From positions 2,294,001-2,358,000 of the forward strand of contig NBAY01000002.1 in NCBI GenBank assembly GCA_002794775.1: DNA of 64,000 nt. Direction: 5' to 3'. How positions within the stretch are numbered: position 1 is the stretch's first letter; the number at the start of each line of letters is the position of its first letter. The DNA comes from Porodaedalea pini (Eukaryota; Basidiomycota; Agaricomycetes; Hymenochaetales; Hymenochaetaceae). The notes under the pieces were generated by a model. That model did no database searches. It saw nothing but the letters and a program-made list of their open reading frames with translations, and had not been told where the DNA came from. Positions 10,529 to 21,622 of the stretch are shown here, piece by piece. A program made the translations under genes and the position numbers.

Positions 10529-11995
10529 TCAGGTTCTAAGCGATTCATGGGCAAGCGCTGCAAAAGCGCATACAATCATGCCTGAGCCTACTATGCTCCA
10601 TGCCGTTAAAGTATCAATGGCGTTGCCAAAGATTATATCGGAAATAATAACCAGAACAATAGTGAGGAGGTTGCCGACAGAGGTGATAATGGGTCCCCAG
10701 ACAGCTAGGAGAATCTACGACAGGAAAGTGTGTTAGATCGAGTTTACAAGGGCACACCTCAAAGGCCGGAATCGACTAACCATGAACGTCGCGAGGAATG
10801 TTAGGGCAGATAAACCAATTCCACAGACAGCTAAGGACGTCTTTAAATCGCTCGGCAAAGCAAATGGCTCGACAGAGGTTGCGTGCAATATCGGCAAGGG
10901 TATCCACAAGACGAAGAGAGTTATAATTCCCATACCGCTGGTCAGGGCATTCGCGTAGAGCCCGAACGGGGGTGGATATACAACATCGTCGACGAGAGTC
11001 ATTCCTTCAGTGTCGTCGTCGGTCGTGAGGGTTTCATCGACGCTCTCCGACGAAAATGACAATCTGCGCCATTCACCCCTTTCGTCAACCTCTGCTTCGG
11101 ACAGCGGAACGGCATACATGTTGTACAGAACCTGGTACAGCCCGTAACAGACTGATGCGACGAGCGTGAGCATGTTCCCGAAAAATGGCGCTTTTACGTG
11201 GTCGGAGTCTGAGGCTCCTGATGGATTCTTGCTGCCATACACCACTGCCAAAACACCCAAGCTGGCAACGACAACTGAAATAAGTCGCCTTGGCTCCCAT
11301 GCAAGGTGTTTTAGTTTGACTGAAATGATGTATGCCCAAAAGGCGTTTGAGTTCCAAATAGCAGTGACGTCGCTCACTCTACGATTACAGAGTTATTAAT
11401 GAGATTCTATGCAACCCCTTAAAAAGAAACAAGACTAACGAAGCATAGTTAAGGCGGCGAACCAGAGCAAAGCTGGAATCGTTATGCCGAGTGTACACCA
11501 CGAGATGACTGCTACAAATCTGGCGCTGGGAAACCTCAGAGCATTCGAATCTCCCGGATCGGACGGTGTTGACAGAGATCTCGATGTAAGATGCACTCTG
11601 ACAGCTTTAGAAAGGCCACGCGTGTATGATTTCACGGGGAATGGGGCCGTTGAATGTAGGTAAAGCAGGTGTAGAGGGAAAATAAGTGCCATTGCAGAAT
11701 GGGCGATATAACTGCAGAACGTTGCGGTCAGACCATTCACCATCCCTCCATCTTGAGTACTAGATGCTCACAATAACAGATAAGGCTGTCTAAAGTTAAG
11801 GTCTGATTCAACATACTATATGGGTGGCGTTCAGAGAATGGCAGCGACAAATTGATTGACTCCTTAACGCACCTCGGTCAACTGGCTTTCTGTAACAAAT
11901 GCAATGAGCATCAGGACGAAAACTATCGTAGCACGTCTTCCCCCGATTACTTCGGATTGTTTGTGCGAGACTTGCGCTCCCTGAATCCCAGTCAT
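10529..11995 (-). CDS. EamA/DMT-superfamily transporter (SLC35F-like)
   Basis: Start ATG at 11995 ('MTGIQGAQVSHKQSEV', a soluble N-tail). Many hydrophobic helices follow: 'TIVFVLMLIAFVTESQ', 'NGLTATFCSYIAHSAMALIF', 'ISWCTLGITIPALLWF', 'LISVVVASLGVLAVVYGS', 'NMLTLVASVCYGLYQVLYN', 'GMGIITLFVLWIPLPIL', 'SLAVCGIGLSALTFLATFM', and last 'LLTIVLVIISDIIFGNA' and 'WSIVGSGMIVCAFAALA'. 'VTAIWNSNAFWAYIIS' is the typical end of the first EamA repeat. A long acidic loop (near 11.0 kb, 'DETLTTDDDTEGM') separates the halves. The substrate cannot be told; relatives include vacuolar and Golgi carriers. About 158 bases separate its stop from the methyltransferase stop. The 5' end diverges from bL36m. Confidence 0.85.
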
Positions 11996-12270
11996 GTCTT
12001 CCTAGGACACAAAGTATAGTAGTCGTTCAATCGGGAGACGGTAGTCCAGGAGGATTGTATATCAAGCAGGATGTGTAGACACGATGAGTGCTAGCAAAGC
12101 ATAGAAGAGGTAAAGCACGATATGATTTTGGGACCTGTGCCACGTTCGCCGGATCGTAGTCGAACTGTTAAAAAACCGGGCCAGAGCAATCGAGTCCAGA
12201 GAGCGGGAGAGGCACGTGATGAACTTACTGTAAAGAGCAGACCTTTTGGATAAGTTAGACAGCACCGACC

Positions 12271-12622
12271 ATGTCCATGTTGCGCTCTCTATTGTCTAGC
12301 CGCAGTCTGGTACCGCACAGCACTCAGCTATCGTCATTTCTCGGCCTACGAAGTCGCGTGCAGCTGCCTTCACATCATTATCATGCATTCGGCGACCTTC
12401 AGCATTCGACAGCGCGCTCTGCGCCCGCTCTTGCTCGCGGCATGAAAGTGCGCTCCTCGGTCAAGCTCATGTGCGACGGATGCGCGGTAGTGAAGAGGAA
12501 AGGGAGGGTGTATGTTATCTGCGCGCGGAACCCAAAGCACAAGCAGGTTCGTCTTTCTACTCTTTACATGCTCCTTTTCGACTGGACACTGACGAAGTTG
12601 ACACCGTTAGCGTCAAGGCTAG
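12271..12622 (+). CDS. RTC6: Mitochondrial ribosomal protein bL36m
   Basis: Zinc-binding large-subunit protein. The N-terminal 58 or so residues are a Ser/His/Arg-rich mitochondrial presequence ('[15 protein letters not shown]'). The bacterial-like core starts at '[14 protein letters not shown]' and goes on with '[20 protein letters not shown]'. The Cys/His pattern (C..C, C...H) matches bL36. A short intron (about 12547-12610) separates 'PKHKQ' from a last exon of three codons plus stop, giving 'RQG' and TAG at 12620-12622, exactly as bL36 proteins end. The GTTCGT donor is unusual, so that border is moderately certain. The gene converges on DHFR. Confidence 0.88.
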
Positions 12623-12794
12623 GTTTCGCTTTGGAAACATTCGCATTAGATATCATCCCATCTTCTGCGCAGGAGTATATGCTGTCGACAATGGCGCGCA
12701 GCATGTAGACCAGGGAAGGATCCTAAGAGGGTTTGGTGTACTTTACATGGCACGGGGTATAATCTGCTGTAATATATTTCTTCCGACTATTGCG

Positions 12795-13535
12795 TTACGC
12801 CCTGCGTGTCCACATCTGGAACTCATATTCAACACCCTTTTCTTGCTGCGTACCTCGTGGCACCGCGCTTCCTGCCCAAGCCTCGAGCTCTTCGTGCGAC
12901 GTCTGCGTCCAGAGAGGTGTTCCGTCCTTTGCTTTCAAGCCCCGAAACTCAGGGAAAAACACGTCACAGTCCTCGAATGCTGGAGAAAGGATGCGGGTCA
13001 TCAGAATTCGGTCTGCTACTGCCGACGGTGCTGAATGGTCGGAGGATGCAGCAAGTTCGAGCGCCGCTTTGTATATGGTGGCTCCCCCAATTATAAATAT
13101 TCGATGCAAGGAGTTCATGGCATAATCCGCCGGGTTTGTTACGCTCGAAATAGCGCTCTGAAGGCCCGTGTGTGCAGAGACGTTCGTCGATTTCTGTACT
13201 TCATTCCTTCGGCTATCGGAACTCTCCCTAGCTTCATTCTAAGCATGAAATTCTCCATTCGTAAAAAAAAAAAAAAGATTTGAGGCAACACACTTCAGAT
13301 AACTAGCATTGCTGGTGACGACGAGGTTTATTCGCTGCTTGAGCGGCCTGAATTTTAGAGGGATGCTCTCCCAAGTATTTCGGCCCATAATGACTGCATT
13401 CGCGCTGCCCTCGGGCGCGTTTGTTGTAACGCGAGCGAAGTATGCCATCTCCTGCGGAAGGCGCCAGGGGAGGCGAGAACCTTGGCCTATCCCATTTGTA
13501 AGTGTAGCGGCAACAATAAGTGTAAGCGATGACAT
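12795..13535 (-). CDS. DFR1: Dihydrofolate reductase
   Basis: NADPH-dependent reduction of dihydrofolate to tetrahydrofolate, needed for thymidylate synthesis. Start ATG at 13535 ('[17 protein letters not shown]'). Hallmarks: '[16 protein letters not shown]', '[18 protein letters not shown]', 'RINLVVTSN', '[15 protein letters not shown]' and 'RILMTRI'. The acidic catalytic residue of fungal DHFRs falls at the 'LPQEM' helix (Glu). The C-terminus 'GVEYEFQMW' is typical. One intron around 13.20-13.30 kb carries a run of 14 T in the coding sense; its exact borders are unresolved because two donors and two acceptors are possible. Two ACGCGT boxes lie 61-85 bases upstream. Confidence 0.93.
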
Positions 13536-13595
13536 GGTCGTTGAGAGCAAGAATATTGTAGGACACGAAATGGCATTTCACCAGAAACAGTCGCG

Positions 13596-13620
13596 ACGCG
13601 TCAATTATGATCATACGCGT
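13596..13620. promoter_or_regulatory. Pair of ACGCGT boxes upstream of DHFR
   Basis: ACGCGT at 13596-13601 (in GACGCGTC) and at 13615-13620, 61-85 bases before the DHFR start codon. DHFR is an S-phase gene, and the DNA ligase promoter in this window has the same box. Role in MBF-type regulation is inferred. Confidence 0.5.
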
Positions 13621-13744
13621 TCTAGTCAATAGGCTATATAACTTCAAATATAACTGTGGAAAAAACACGTTGCATGTATCCGACAAAATCCTACAAAGGA
13701 GAGACACATATTGTCCTATCCATCGAATACAGTTCCAACTATGC

Positions 13745-15165
13745 CTAAGCCGAGCGAACGCTCCTCGATTCCTCCTCACTCTTCTCGTCCGACGTATCAC
13801 TCTCCTTGCGGACCTTCATGACGTTCATATCAATATGAGACAATAGAAAGCCAGGATGGAGGACATTGAGGGTGTAGACCGCAATGCAGATCATTGCGCC
13901 ATCCAAAACGTCTAACCGCATTACCGTCAGTTGAGGCGGTGGAGAGGGTTGGTAGAAGAATAGACTGACTAAAATACACCTGCGTTCTGATGATTCTCCC
14001 AGACCAGCCATCAGACAGTTCAATAGTACGGTATATTGCCCTGCCATTTCGTGTCAGTTTTACAGAATGGATTGTTTGAAGGCATTGACACCTACCGGAT
14101 GAATATGCATAAAGTACTCAGACAAAGTCCAAAAATCATCAGTTTAATCCTATGGTCCATAGCGCCCCTTCTCTCCTTTATAGTCTGCTTGCGGACCGGC
14201 TTTTCCGCGTAGTAACGAAATAGGAATTCGAAGGCGAGGGATGCATATACAGTGATAGCCACTACGCGATTACTGTCAGAATTTATTCGAGTGGAAGAGA
14301 ACGGTAGACTCACCTAGCTGGACGACTATTCCAGCTAGCATAATGTGTCCGCCTCTGTTGGTCTGTATTGGTAACAAAGCATTACAAAAAGTGGGTCAGC
14401 CTCTTACTTGTTCGGATTACCCATACCGGTTTGCGCTGCACGGGAAGCAGACGCACCGCCAATAGCTTGTACGATGAGAGCAGCCGCGTCCTATATTGAG
14501 CAACCATATGCTCCATTAAACTTGGACATTCAATACGTAGCCTGGCAAATAATCTCACTGCTGAACAGAAAACAATTGTGTCTGCAGAACATAAAAATCA
14601 ATCACAGCCGTTCAAGCTATGCAACTAGCGCGAAGCACTCACACCATGCGGGACTCAAGCGACTGTACTGGTTCCCGAGGTGCTGAATCAAAGTCCCCAG
14701 GATAATAAAATTGGCAGCTACGATCGGTGTTGGCGCGATGATAGTCGAAGATATCCTGAATCGTCGTAAAGTTAAGACGCAATCCACGAAAACAAAGAGG
14801 GGGACATACTGCATGAGGTAAGGAGTTATGGCGTTCCCATGGAATGTCTTGCTCGACCACAGCCGGCCAGCCCATCCAATGACCTCGCCGAGTCCACCGA
14901 GCACGATCGTCGGCAGGATAAACCACAATCTAAAGCGAAGCGCCTGCACAAGATGGATTGCTAGGGAAAGTGTACGACGCGGGGAGTATGAGCAGAAATC
15001 ATGGCAAAGAATACGAAGCGCTCACTCGTGGAAAGGCCGAACAAAACAACGAACAAGACGCAGACCCATTCCGTCGGTACGTAGCCGTATATGCTGCCAA
15101 TCTTGCTCTGCAATCCTGTCAATACCCCTTAGTTTTCTGCAGAAAGAGAGAAACTGTACCGGCAT
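13745..15165 (-). CDS. RTA1-like multi-pass membrane protein, copy A
   Basis: RTA1 family (lipid-translocating exporter/stress-resistance proteins such as yeast RTA1, RSB1), seven-helix plasma-membrane proteins. Probable start ATG at 15165 ('MPSKIGSIYGYVPTEW' after splicing). Visible helices and motifs: 'WVCVLFVVLFGLST', 'ALRFRLWFILPTIVLGGLGE', 'GWAGRLWSSKTFHGNAITPY', 'APTPIVAANFIILGTLI', 'QYSRLSP', 'DIISLICQAVGGA', 'SLAFEFLFRYYAEKPVR', 'LDGAMICIAVYTLNVLHPGF'. The tail is Ser/Glu-rich and cytoplasmic. It lies directly downstream of copy B on the same strand and shares its layout, so the two are tandem duplicates. The 5' exon is the least certain part; substrate unknown. Confidence 0.87.
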
Positions 15166-15626
15166 GAGGAGAACTGTCGTGTGCTGGGAGAGCAGAAAGG
15201 AAACCTCTCACAAGCCTGTGTCGGCGCCATGCAGAATTACTACCGAGAGAAAAAGAAAAGTGGCATCATGAGCCGAAACAGCAATAATACCACTCGGTAC
15301 GTGCGAGTCGACGAAGATGCTTAAACTGTCTGTTGCAAAGACTCGTGATGGGTAGAGTCGATAGTTGGGCCGCAAATCCGGTAATCAAAATTGCTCGACG
15401 TCGAAGCTTGGCTTCCCTAGATGACGTCATCATAAGTACCATCTTCTATGCAACTTCAGTCGAGGTATCGAGCTTTAGCAAGCTCTTTAAAGCTCGTGCA
15501 TGAAGTCGATAATCTCACTTATATCTAGCTAACATGTAGTATAATCTAGATGTCACAAAACATTATAAACATATAGACCTAAAGATGAACGTCCATCCTG
15601 TACTGGGGTAAAAGAAAGAAGGAAGC
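15166..15626 (-). other. Spacer between tandem RTA1 genes
   Basis: 461 bases holding the copy B 3' end and the copy A promoter. A small 5' exon of copy A could lie in the first 100 bases, but I could not connect one in frame. AT-rich stretch near 15.5-15.6 kb; no other feature seen. Confidence 0.4.
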
Positions 15627-17131
15627 TCAGACATCCTGCCTCTTCGTAATAGCCGCATCGCTCCCGTCTCTCCATTTCCCCAGGACATTAGAAGGAGAAT
15701 TTCTCTGCGACAAAGTCATATCGTCCCGCGAATCACTTGAATTGCCTCTGGCCTTCGTGCTAATGTGCTTCCCGATGTGCGCCAAGAGGAATCCGGGGTG
15801 GAATATGTTTATGGTGTAGATTGCGAGCACAATCATCGCGCCATCCAGGACGTCTGCGTTCAGTAGCGTTAGATACAGGTTACCACTGAATGAGGAGGGG
15901 AAAGACTGACTGAAGTAGACTTCGGTTTCGATGATGCGACCGTTCCATCCGTCTGAGAGCTCAATAGTTCGGTACACGGCTCTAGATAATATAGGACATC
16001 AGACTCGCTGACAGGACTGGGATGTAGCTAACGACAAACCGGATGAATATGCACAGCGTGCTGAAGCAGAGACCGAAGACCATGAACTGCACCCGGCGGT
16101 CGAAGGCTCCCCTCTCCTGCTTAAACTCTTGACGAATCGGCTTGTTTGTAAAGTAACGGTACATGAACTCGGTGGAAAAGGCGACGTAGATAGTGATAGC
16201 GACTGCAAGGCGTTAAGCATGCAACAGCTCCTCAAAGTGATACAGACATACCTAGCTGAACAACGATGCCTGCAAGCATGATGTTGCCACCCCTATATTT
16301 CGCCTACGCTTAGCAGAGTGATGGAGGCACACAGATGGTTATGGCTTACGATGTAGCGTCGCCACTATCTTGCGCTGCGCTGGCTGCAGAGGCTCCTCCA
16401 ACGGCTTGCACAACGAGTGCGACGACGTCCTGATACCGACTGTCAGGCTCTTGTACGGCATAGGAACGTTGGATGTACTCACAGCCGAGCAGAAAACGAT
16501 TGTATCTGATGAGCACCAGAAAAGACAAGGTGAGTCGAAATATAATTCCAGAGTATGTCGAGCGGCACTCACACCACTTTGGGCTCAATCGACTGTACTG
16601 CGTCCCCAGGTGTCCAATAAGCATGCCCAATATGACGAAGTTCGCCGCGAGGAGCGGTGTCGGCGAGATGATAGTTGCACAGATCCTAGAGCAAGAAACA
16701 AAGGAACTCGCATTTAGCCACTGTATGATGGAAGCTGATATGAACTGAGACAGAACTGACTGCATCAAATATGGGTTCATTGCGTTTCCAAGGAACGTCT
16801 TGCTCGACCACAGGCGGCCTGACCAGCCGATGATCTCGCCTATGCCAGCGAGCACGACTGTCGGCAGCAGCCACCACATCCTGAAACGGATAGCCTGTCC
16901 GAGATGGATGACTACGTACAACAATCTGCGTTAGAAAACGAATTCCACAGATGTCAGACGAAGAGAGGATCACTTACGGGTCGAAAGCGCAAAGAGTGCA
17001 ACAAACAGGGCGCATATCCATAAGGTCGGGATGTATCCGTACTGCAGGTCGTCTTTACTAACACCAGCGGGAATAGTCTGCTCCGAGACGGCGTGAGTGA
17101 TGGGGCTTCTTTCCGGAGGAAGCACGGACAT
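15627..17131 (-). CDS. RTA1-like multi-pass membrane protein, copy B
   Basis: Start ATG at 17131 ('MSVLPPERSPITHAVSEQ'), then 'LQYGYIPTLWICALFVALF'. The same family landmarks as copy A follow in the same order: 'HLGQAIRFRMWWLLPTVVLA', 'IGEIIGWSGRLWSSKTFLGN', 'MNPYLMQ', 'SPTPLLAANFVILGMLIGHL', 'QYSRLSPKW', 'VVALVVQAVGGASAASAAQ', 'KPIRQEFKQERGAFDRR', 'FGLCFSTLCIFIRF', 'LDGAMIVLAIYTINIFHPGF'. The end is a Ser/Arg/Asp-rich cytoplasmic tail. Many introns sit at matching places in A and B, which supports duplication of a whole gene. RTA1 proteins are usually induced by membrane or drug stress; no regulatory site is visible here. Confidence 0.88.
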
Positions 17132-17626
17132 ACCATATCGAAAGGCAGTGATCACAAGGAAGATGAGGAGCAAGGGGGATGGATGCTTGATTCTCGACTC
17201 CCGAACGCAACGAACTCTATATAAGCCTTGCCTCCGGGTGCGCGCAGGCTGATAGCGATCAATAAATTATCTTACGTGAGGACAGCCTTCATCTCTGGGT
17301 CGTATGTGCAACGGACATCACTGCGGCGTCATAAAGGCGTCGGGAATACTTTTACTTGACGAGAGCGCTCGCCTAGTTGCCTGTTAGGGAAACAATCAGC
17401 ACGGACATTTCTCCGAGCTGCGAGTCTGCCAAGGTGCGCAGGCGCGCTTACCTGACCCTGCGCACAGCTTCATTGATCTTCATATCTTGCAGACAGGCAC
17501 CGTGCTGGAGGTGAGAGACGCAGTCGATGCACAGTAAAAATAAGACTGTATTCCAAAAAAAACAGTAAACTCGTTACAACGACCTCGATCTTACACCGCC
17601 TTCTTTCTGCATCTGAGACGGGTCCC
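17132..17626 (-). other. Intergenic region upstream of RTA1 copy B
   Basis: 495 bases between the RTA1-B start and the isochorismatase stop, both on the minus strand. It should hold the RTA1-B promoter and the neighbour's 3' end. No coding exon seen. Confidence 0.4.
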
Positions 17627-18919
17627 TTATTTATTTGTGGCACCCTCCACCACGCGGTTGCTATCCGTAATGAATCCGTAACTCTGCGTGTGGTATATGC
17701 GCGTTGTCTTGTCAGTATGCGTTTCCGAAAGAGAGAGGGGAGGACCTGACGCACGTTTCCGACGTTGTAGCACACATTCTCGTATCCTCCCTCCGGGGAG
17801 GTCGTCGCCGTCGCGTCTTGCACAAGTACGATGTCGTACCCTCGATAGTAGGCGTCGATCATCGTACCCAGGACACACTGTACGCGAGCGCGACGCTTTC
17901 AGCAAAGAGAAGGGGGTTTGCATGTACACGATTTCTTACCTGATCAGCATTAACGCCAGACATGAACAGCGTCTCGATCCCCTCTTCCTGAAGGTACAAA
18001 TCCAGCGAGCTCTGCGGACCCCACAGGCCGCTCATCCTATCCCAAATCACTCGTCAATACCTCCCAATTCATATGCCCATCTCATGACCAGAGGCGTCCG
18101 CACCTATTCTTATGAATCCACACATCCGTTCCGCGCTCCCTCCCCCTCTCATACTCCCCCTGCAGCGGCCCATACAGCTCCGAATTGCGCGCACCGCGCA
18201 TGAGCAGCGGCCCAAACTCCCCAGGGACCTCCGCGCCGAAGCCGCCGCGTCCGCTCTTCGCGAACCCGCGCGCGAGGCTCGGCGGGATGGTGTGCAGCTC
18301 GTGCGGTGTCAGACCCCAGTTTCTGCGATGTAGTGAGAGTTGGTGAGAAAGGTACGGAGAGGAAGGTGAGGGAATACGCACACCCAGACGATCTTCACCC
18401 CCGCCGCGCGCAGCGGCGGGATCATCTCCAGCAGCGGGTCGACGCACTTCAAGCCCTTCGGGTGGTCGCGCAGCTCCGGGTGCAAGAAGAAGCTTTTTGC
18501 CCAAACAAAATAAAATAAAAAAGGCAATACATATACTCAGCTCTACTCTCCAAGGCTACTTTTCCACACGGAACGCAAAACGAAAAAAGAAAAAAGAAAA
18601 AAGCTCACTTCTGCATGTCAATAACGACCAACGCGCTCCTCCGCACGTCGACCCTAATCGTCCGCTCTCCATCAACAATGACGTCCAGCTGTCCCTCCTT
18701 CAGCGGCCCCGGCTCTGGCTTCGAAGCCTTGGAGAGACGGACGGAGCGCGAAAGGTCGACGAGCCCATCGGGATACTCCACCCACCAGCTCGCCGAGTTC
18801 CCGTACTCGACCGCCTCCGCCACGCGCGGGCGCGTCTTCATTCCCAGGATCGGCGTGTCGTGGATCGGGAGCTGCGCTTGGGTCGTAGGTGCGGAGTCGT
18901 CCGAGTCATTCAATATCAA
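17627..18919 (-). CDS. Isochorismatase-fold cysteine hydrolase
   Basis: Member of the isochorismatase-like amidohydrolase family. Joined exons read 'LPIHDTPILGMKTRPRVAEA', 'SASWWVEYPDGLVDLSRSV', 'RRSALVVIDMQ' (catalytic Asp), 'FFLHPELRDHPKGL', 'GVKIVWVNWGLTPHEL', 'TDVWIHKNRMSGLWGPQSSL' (catalytic Lys), 'GIETLFMSGVNADQCVLGTM' (nucleophile Cys) and 'DAYYRGYDIVLVQDATATTS'. The Asp-Lys-Cys triad is therefore complete. The stop is at 17627-17629. The reading frame is open to 18919 with no ATG before codon 27 (18841), so a short 5' exon upstream is likely. Substrate unknown; fungal relatives act on small amides or isochorismate. It lies next to the RTA1 pair, with no evidence of a functional link. 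Confidence 0.85.
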
Positions 18920-19647
18920 TCAACGTCCGTTCAGCAAGAAAGACGTCGGGGCAAACTCGAAACGTCGATGCGCTCGGTCGTTCTCTGAGAAGCAAAGCCG
19001 ACGAGATAGCTTGAGAACATGGCCCTTGAGGTATGCATATGAGGAGATAACGCGCATGCTGATTGATACAATTCCTGGGAGCAGCAAGATAAACCTGTAG
19101 TCTGCTACCTATATACTTTCCTTTCCCGGTAACCCATTCTCGGCAAAGCACACACATGATCCTTCGCCTTCACAAGCACATATCAAGTTCGCAATACATT
19201 GCATCGGCACGACTACCGAACGAGAAAACAAACAAAAAAGCAGAACAAGCCGCTAAAACAGCGCCAAGGACAAAGAGAAGGAGAAAGACTAACTACAACG
19301 TCCAAATACAAAGTAGAGATAGAGGTAGGGGAGGAGGCCTACAAGTCTTGTATGCGAATGCAGGTCCACCATGATGTCTGTCCGTCTGTTCTGAATGAGG
19401 TCATAAGAATTTTAATGCGGCAGGAGGGGTCGATTGCGATGTATCATAAGGAAGTGCGAATGTGAGTAAGAAATCGAGAAAAAAAGATGACACAGAAAAG
19501 ACCAAAACAGAGTGAGGGGAAACAACAGACAAGGGAAAAAACAATGCGATATGTAGAAAAGAAAGAGCGTGTCGATGAGATGAGGTATGAAAGCAATAAC
19601 GAGGACAGTCTAAATAAAACGAGAGTGTATATCAGGATATGCTATGG
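18920..19647. other. Intergenic region between isochorismatase and mucin-like genes
   Basis: 728 bases. The left 100-150 bases probably contain the 5' exon and promoter of the isochorismatase gene. From about 19.2 kb it is purine-rich on the plus strand (many AAAGA/GAGA runs), probably 3' untranslated sequence of the next minus-strand gene. No supported gene. Confidence 0.4.
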
Positions 19648-21591
19648 TTACTTTTCGTTATCGGAAAATTCGTTGATGCTGGCGTTGCTCGGTAGATTTC
19701 GAATCTGCAGAGATGAAGGAGAAGAAAAAAACGTAGTTAGAAAGGGCGATCTGGAGTGAAATAAATAAATGCCAGCTCACCCCGAGCACAGGTCTCGAGT
19801 AATCCTCATCATCACGCAAGCCCGACGCGGTCGTGTCCGCCCGTGTCAGTCGTGTCGCCATTGCAGGATCAAGCCGATCATCCGCGCGCCCCTCGGCTTC
19901 GGCCTCGTCCGCCTCTGTTTTCCTTGCCGACGACGGCCTCAGCGGATTGCGCGGTGGCGGTGTCGGCGCGCGACCCGCCCCCGTCATTTGCGAAGGCCCT
20001 GGCGTCCCCGGCGGCGTCTTGTTCCCAAGTCCCGCAGCTGCGAGCAGCGGCTCGTACGAGCTGAAGCTGTAGCTTCGGCTGTGCATCCCCGCGCCGTTCT
20101 CCGCGCTCGCGCTGTTGCTGTTAGTGTTGCTGGTCCCACTTGGCTGTCGATTGTGCCCGCCGAGCCTGTACTCTGCCGAGCTCGGGCTCGCAGGCGGCGG
20201 GCTTGACGTACGTGCGGCCACATACCCGTCTGCGCCTGGTCGTGCAAAGCCGCTTCCCTGCGGATGCGTGTACCCGATGTACGGATCGAACACCACGTCG
20301 TCACCCGCACGAGGACCGCCCCCGTCGTCGAAGAACGCAGAAGGCGGGCGGGCGGTGATTGGCAGCGTGGCATTCTGCGTCATCCCATGCTCCGCGACAT
20401 CGTCCTCGTCGACCAGTGGAGAACGGTGGCCATTGGGGGCCGCCAAGGCCGCTTCACGTTCTAGCAACCGCTTTCTGCGTCGACGTCGTACAGAAAATAT
20501 CACCCAGATGCACACAGACGCTGCTGCGAGACCGACGATAAGGAAGACTCCAGCGACTGCTCCTTTATTTTTGAAAAACCTAATTGCAAGTTCAGTCGTT
20601 ATAATTGCACAAATTAAGTATATAACGTACTGGGAATTTCCAGATCCCCCGCCATCTGAACTTAGTGTGGGATTTACCACGATCTGCGTGATAGTAGACA
20701 CTCCTCCGTCAGAGTTCGTGGACGTGAGAGTAGAGGTGAACTCTGAAGGTGCACTCGTCGTCGTCTGACCATTAGAGGTGACAGTAAAGAAGACGGTGCT
20801 AGAAAGGGTTGTCCTGTGGGCAAAAAATTGGTCAGCACTACACTTCACAACGAGCGGACAAACTGACTCTGCAGCCACAACAGTCGTACTAGTCTCGTCT
20901 AGCGTTACGCTCTGCAACGAGATCGAAGTAGCGGACGAACTACTAGTAGATGCCGGCGTCGCTGCATTGTCGCTTGATGACGAACTCGACGTAGTTGTAG
21001 CAGTCGGAGACGCAGTTGTCCGAGAATCGGTCGTCGTCGTGGTTGGCGGGTCCGAGGACGACGTTGATTGCTGAGTAGAAGAACTCGTCGTATCCGAAGT
21101 GGTTGTGGGCAGATTCGAAGTCGTAGTTGTCTGCTCTGACGTCGTGGTTGTGACTGGCTGGGAAGTCGTCGTCGTCACTGTTGACGTTGTGCTGGTACTC
21201 GAGGTAGTGTCAGTGGTTGTGCTCGTCCCCGTCGTCGTGGTATCGGTGGTAGAAGTAAGTGAAGCCAGATCGGACGACGACACTGCAGTAGTAGACGAGG
21301 AAGAAGAAGAGTCAGAGGAAGTCGACATGGTCGTTGTTTGTGACTGAGTGGTGGACGTGGGAGGGGAGGAGGAGGAGGAGGATGCGGAAGTCGGGTCCTC
21401 ACTTGAGGAAGCAGTGCTAGTGCTTTGGGCGGTGGTCGCGGTAGTTCTGGGCAAAGATCAGCGGTTTGAATTGGAATTTCAACAATGCTTCGATACGCAC
21501 TGGGCACTGGTGTCCGTCGTAGCTGTCGTCGGGGCAGAGGAAGTAGAGGTGGTCGTATCAGTAGTTTGAGTATTAGTCGTGGTCGCGGTTG

Positions 21592-21622
<31 letters not shown>

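Noticed and set aside
12062..12265. Small minus-strand frame of 67 residues before bL36m
   Set aside because: It lies in the divergent promoter between the DMT and bL36m genes, has no recognisable motif and does not connect to the transporter start.
10529..19000. Secondary-metabolite cluster (transporter, RTA1 pair, isochorismatase)
   Set aside because: No polyketide synthase, NRPS, terpene cyclase, P450 or cluster regulator is present, and DHFR and a ribosomal protein are interleaved.
19769..20768. Long plus-strand open frames opposite the mucin-like gene tail
   Set aside because: They are Arg/Ala/Val-rich mirror images of the Pro/Ser coding strand, with no family motifs. The minus strand splices into a sensible membrane protein.
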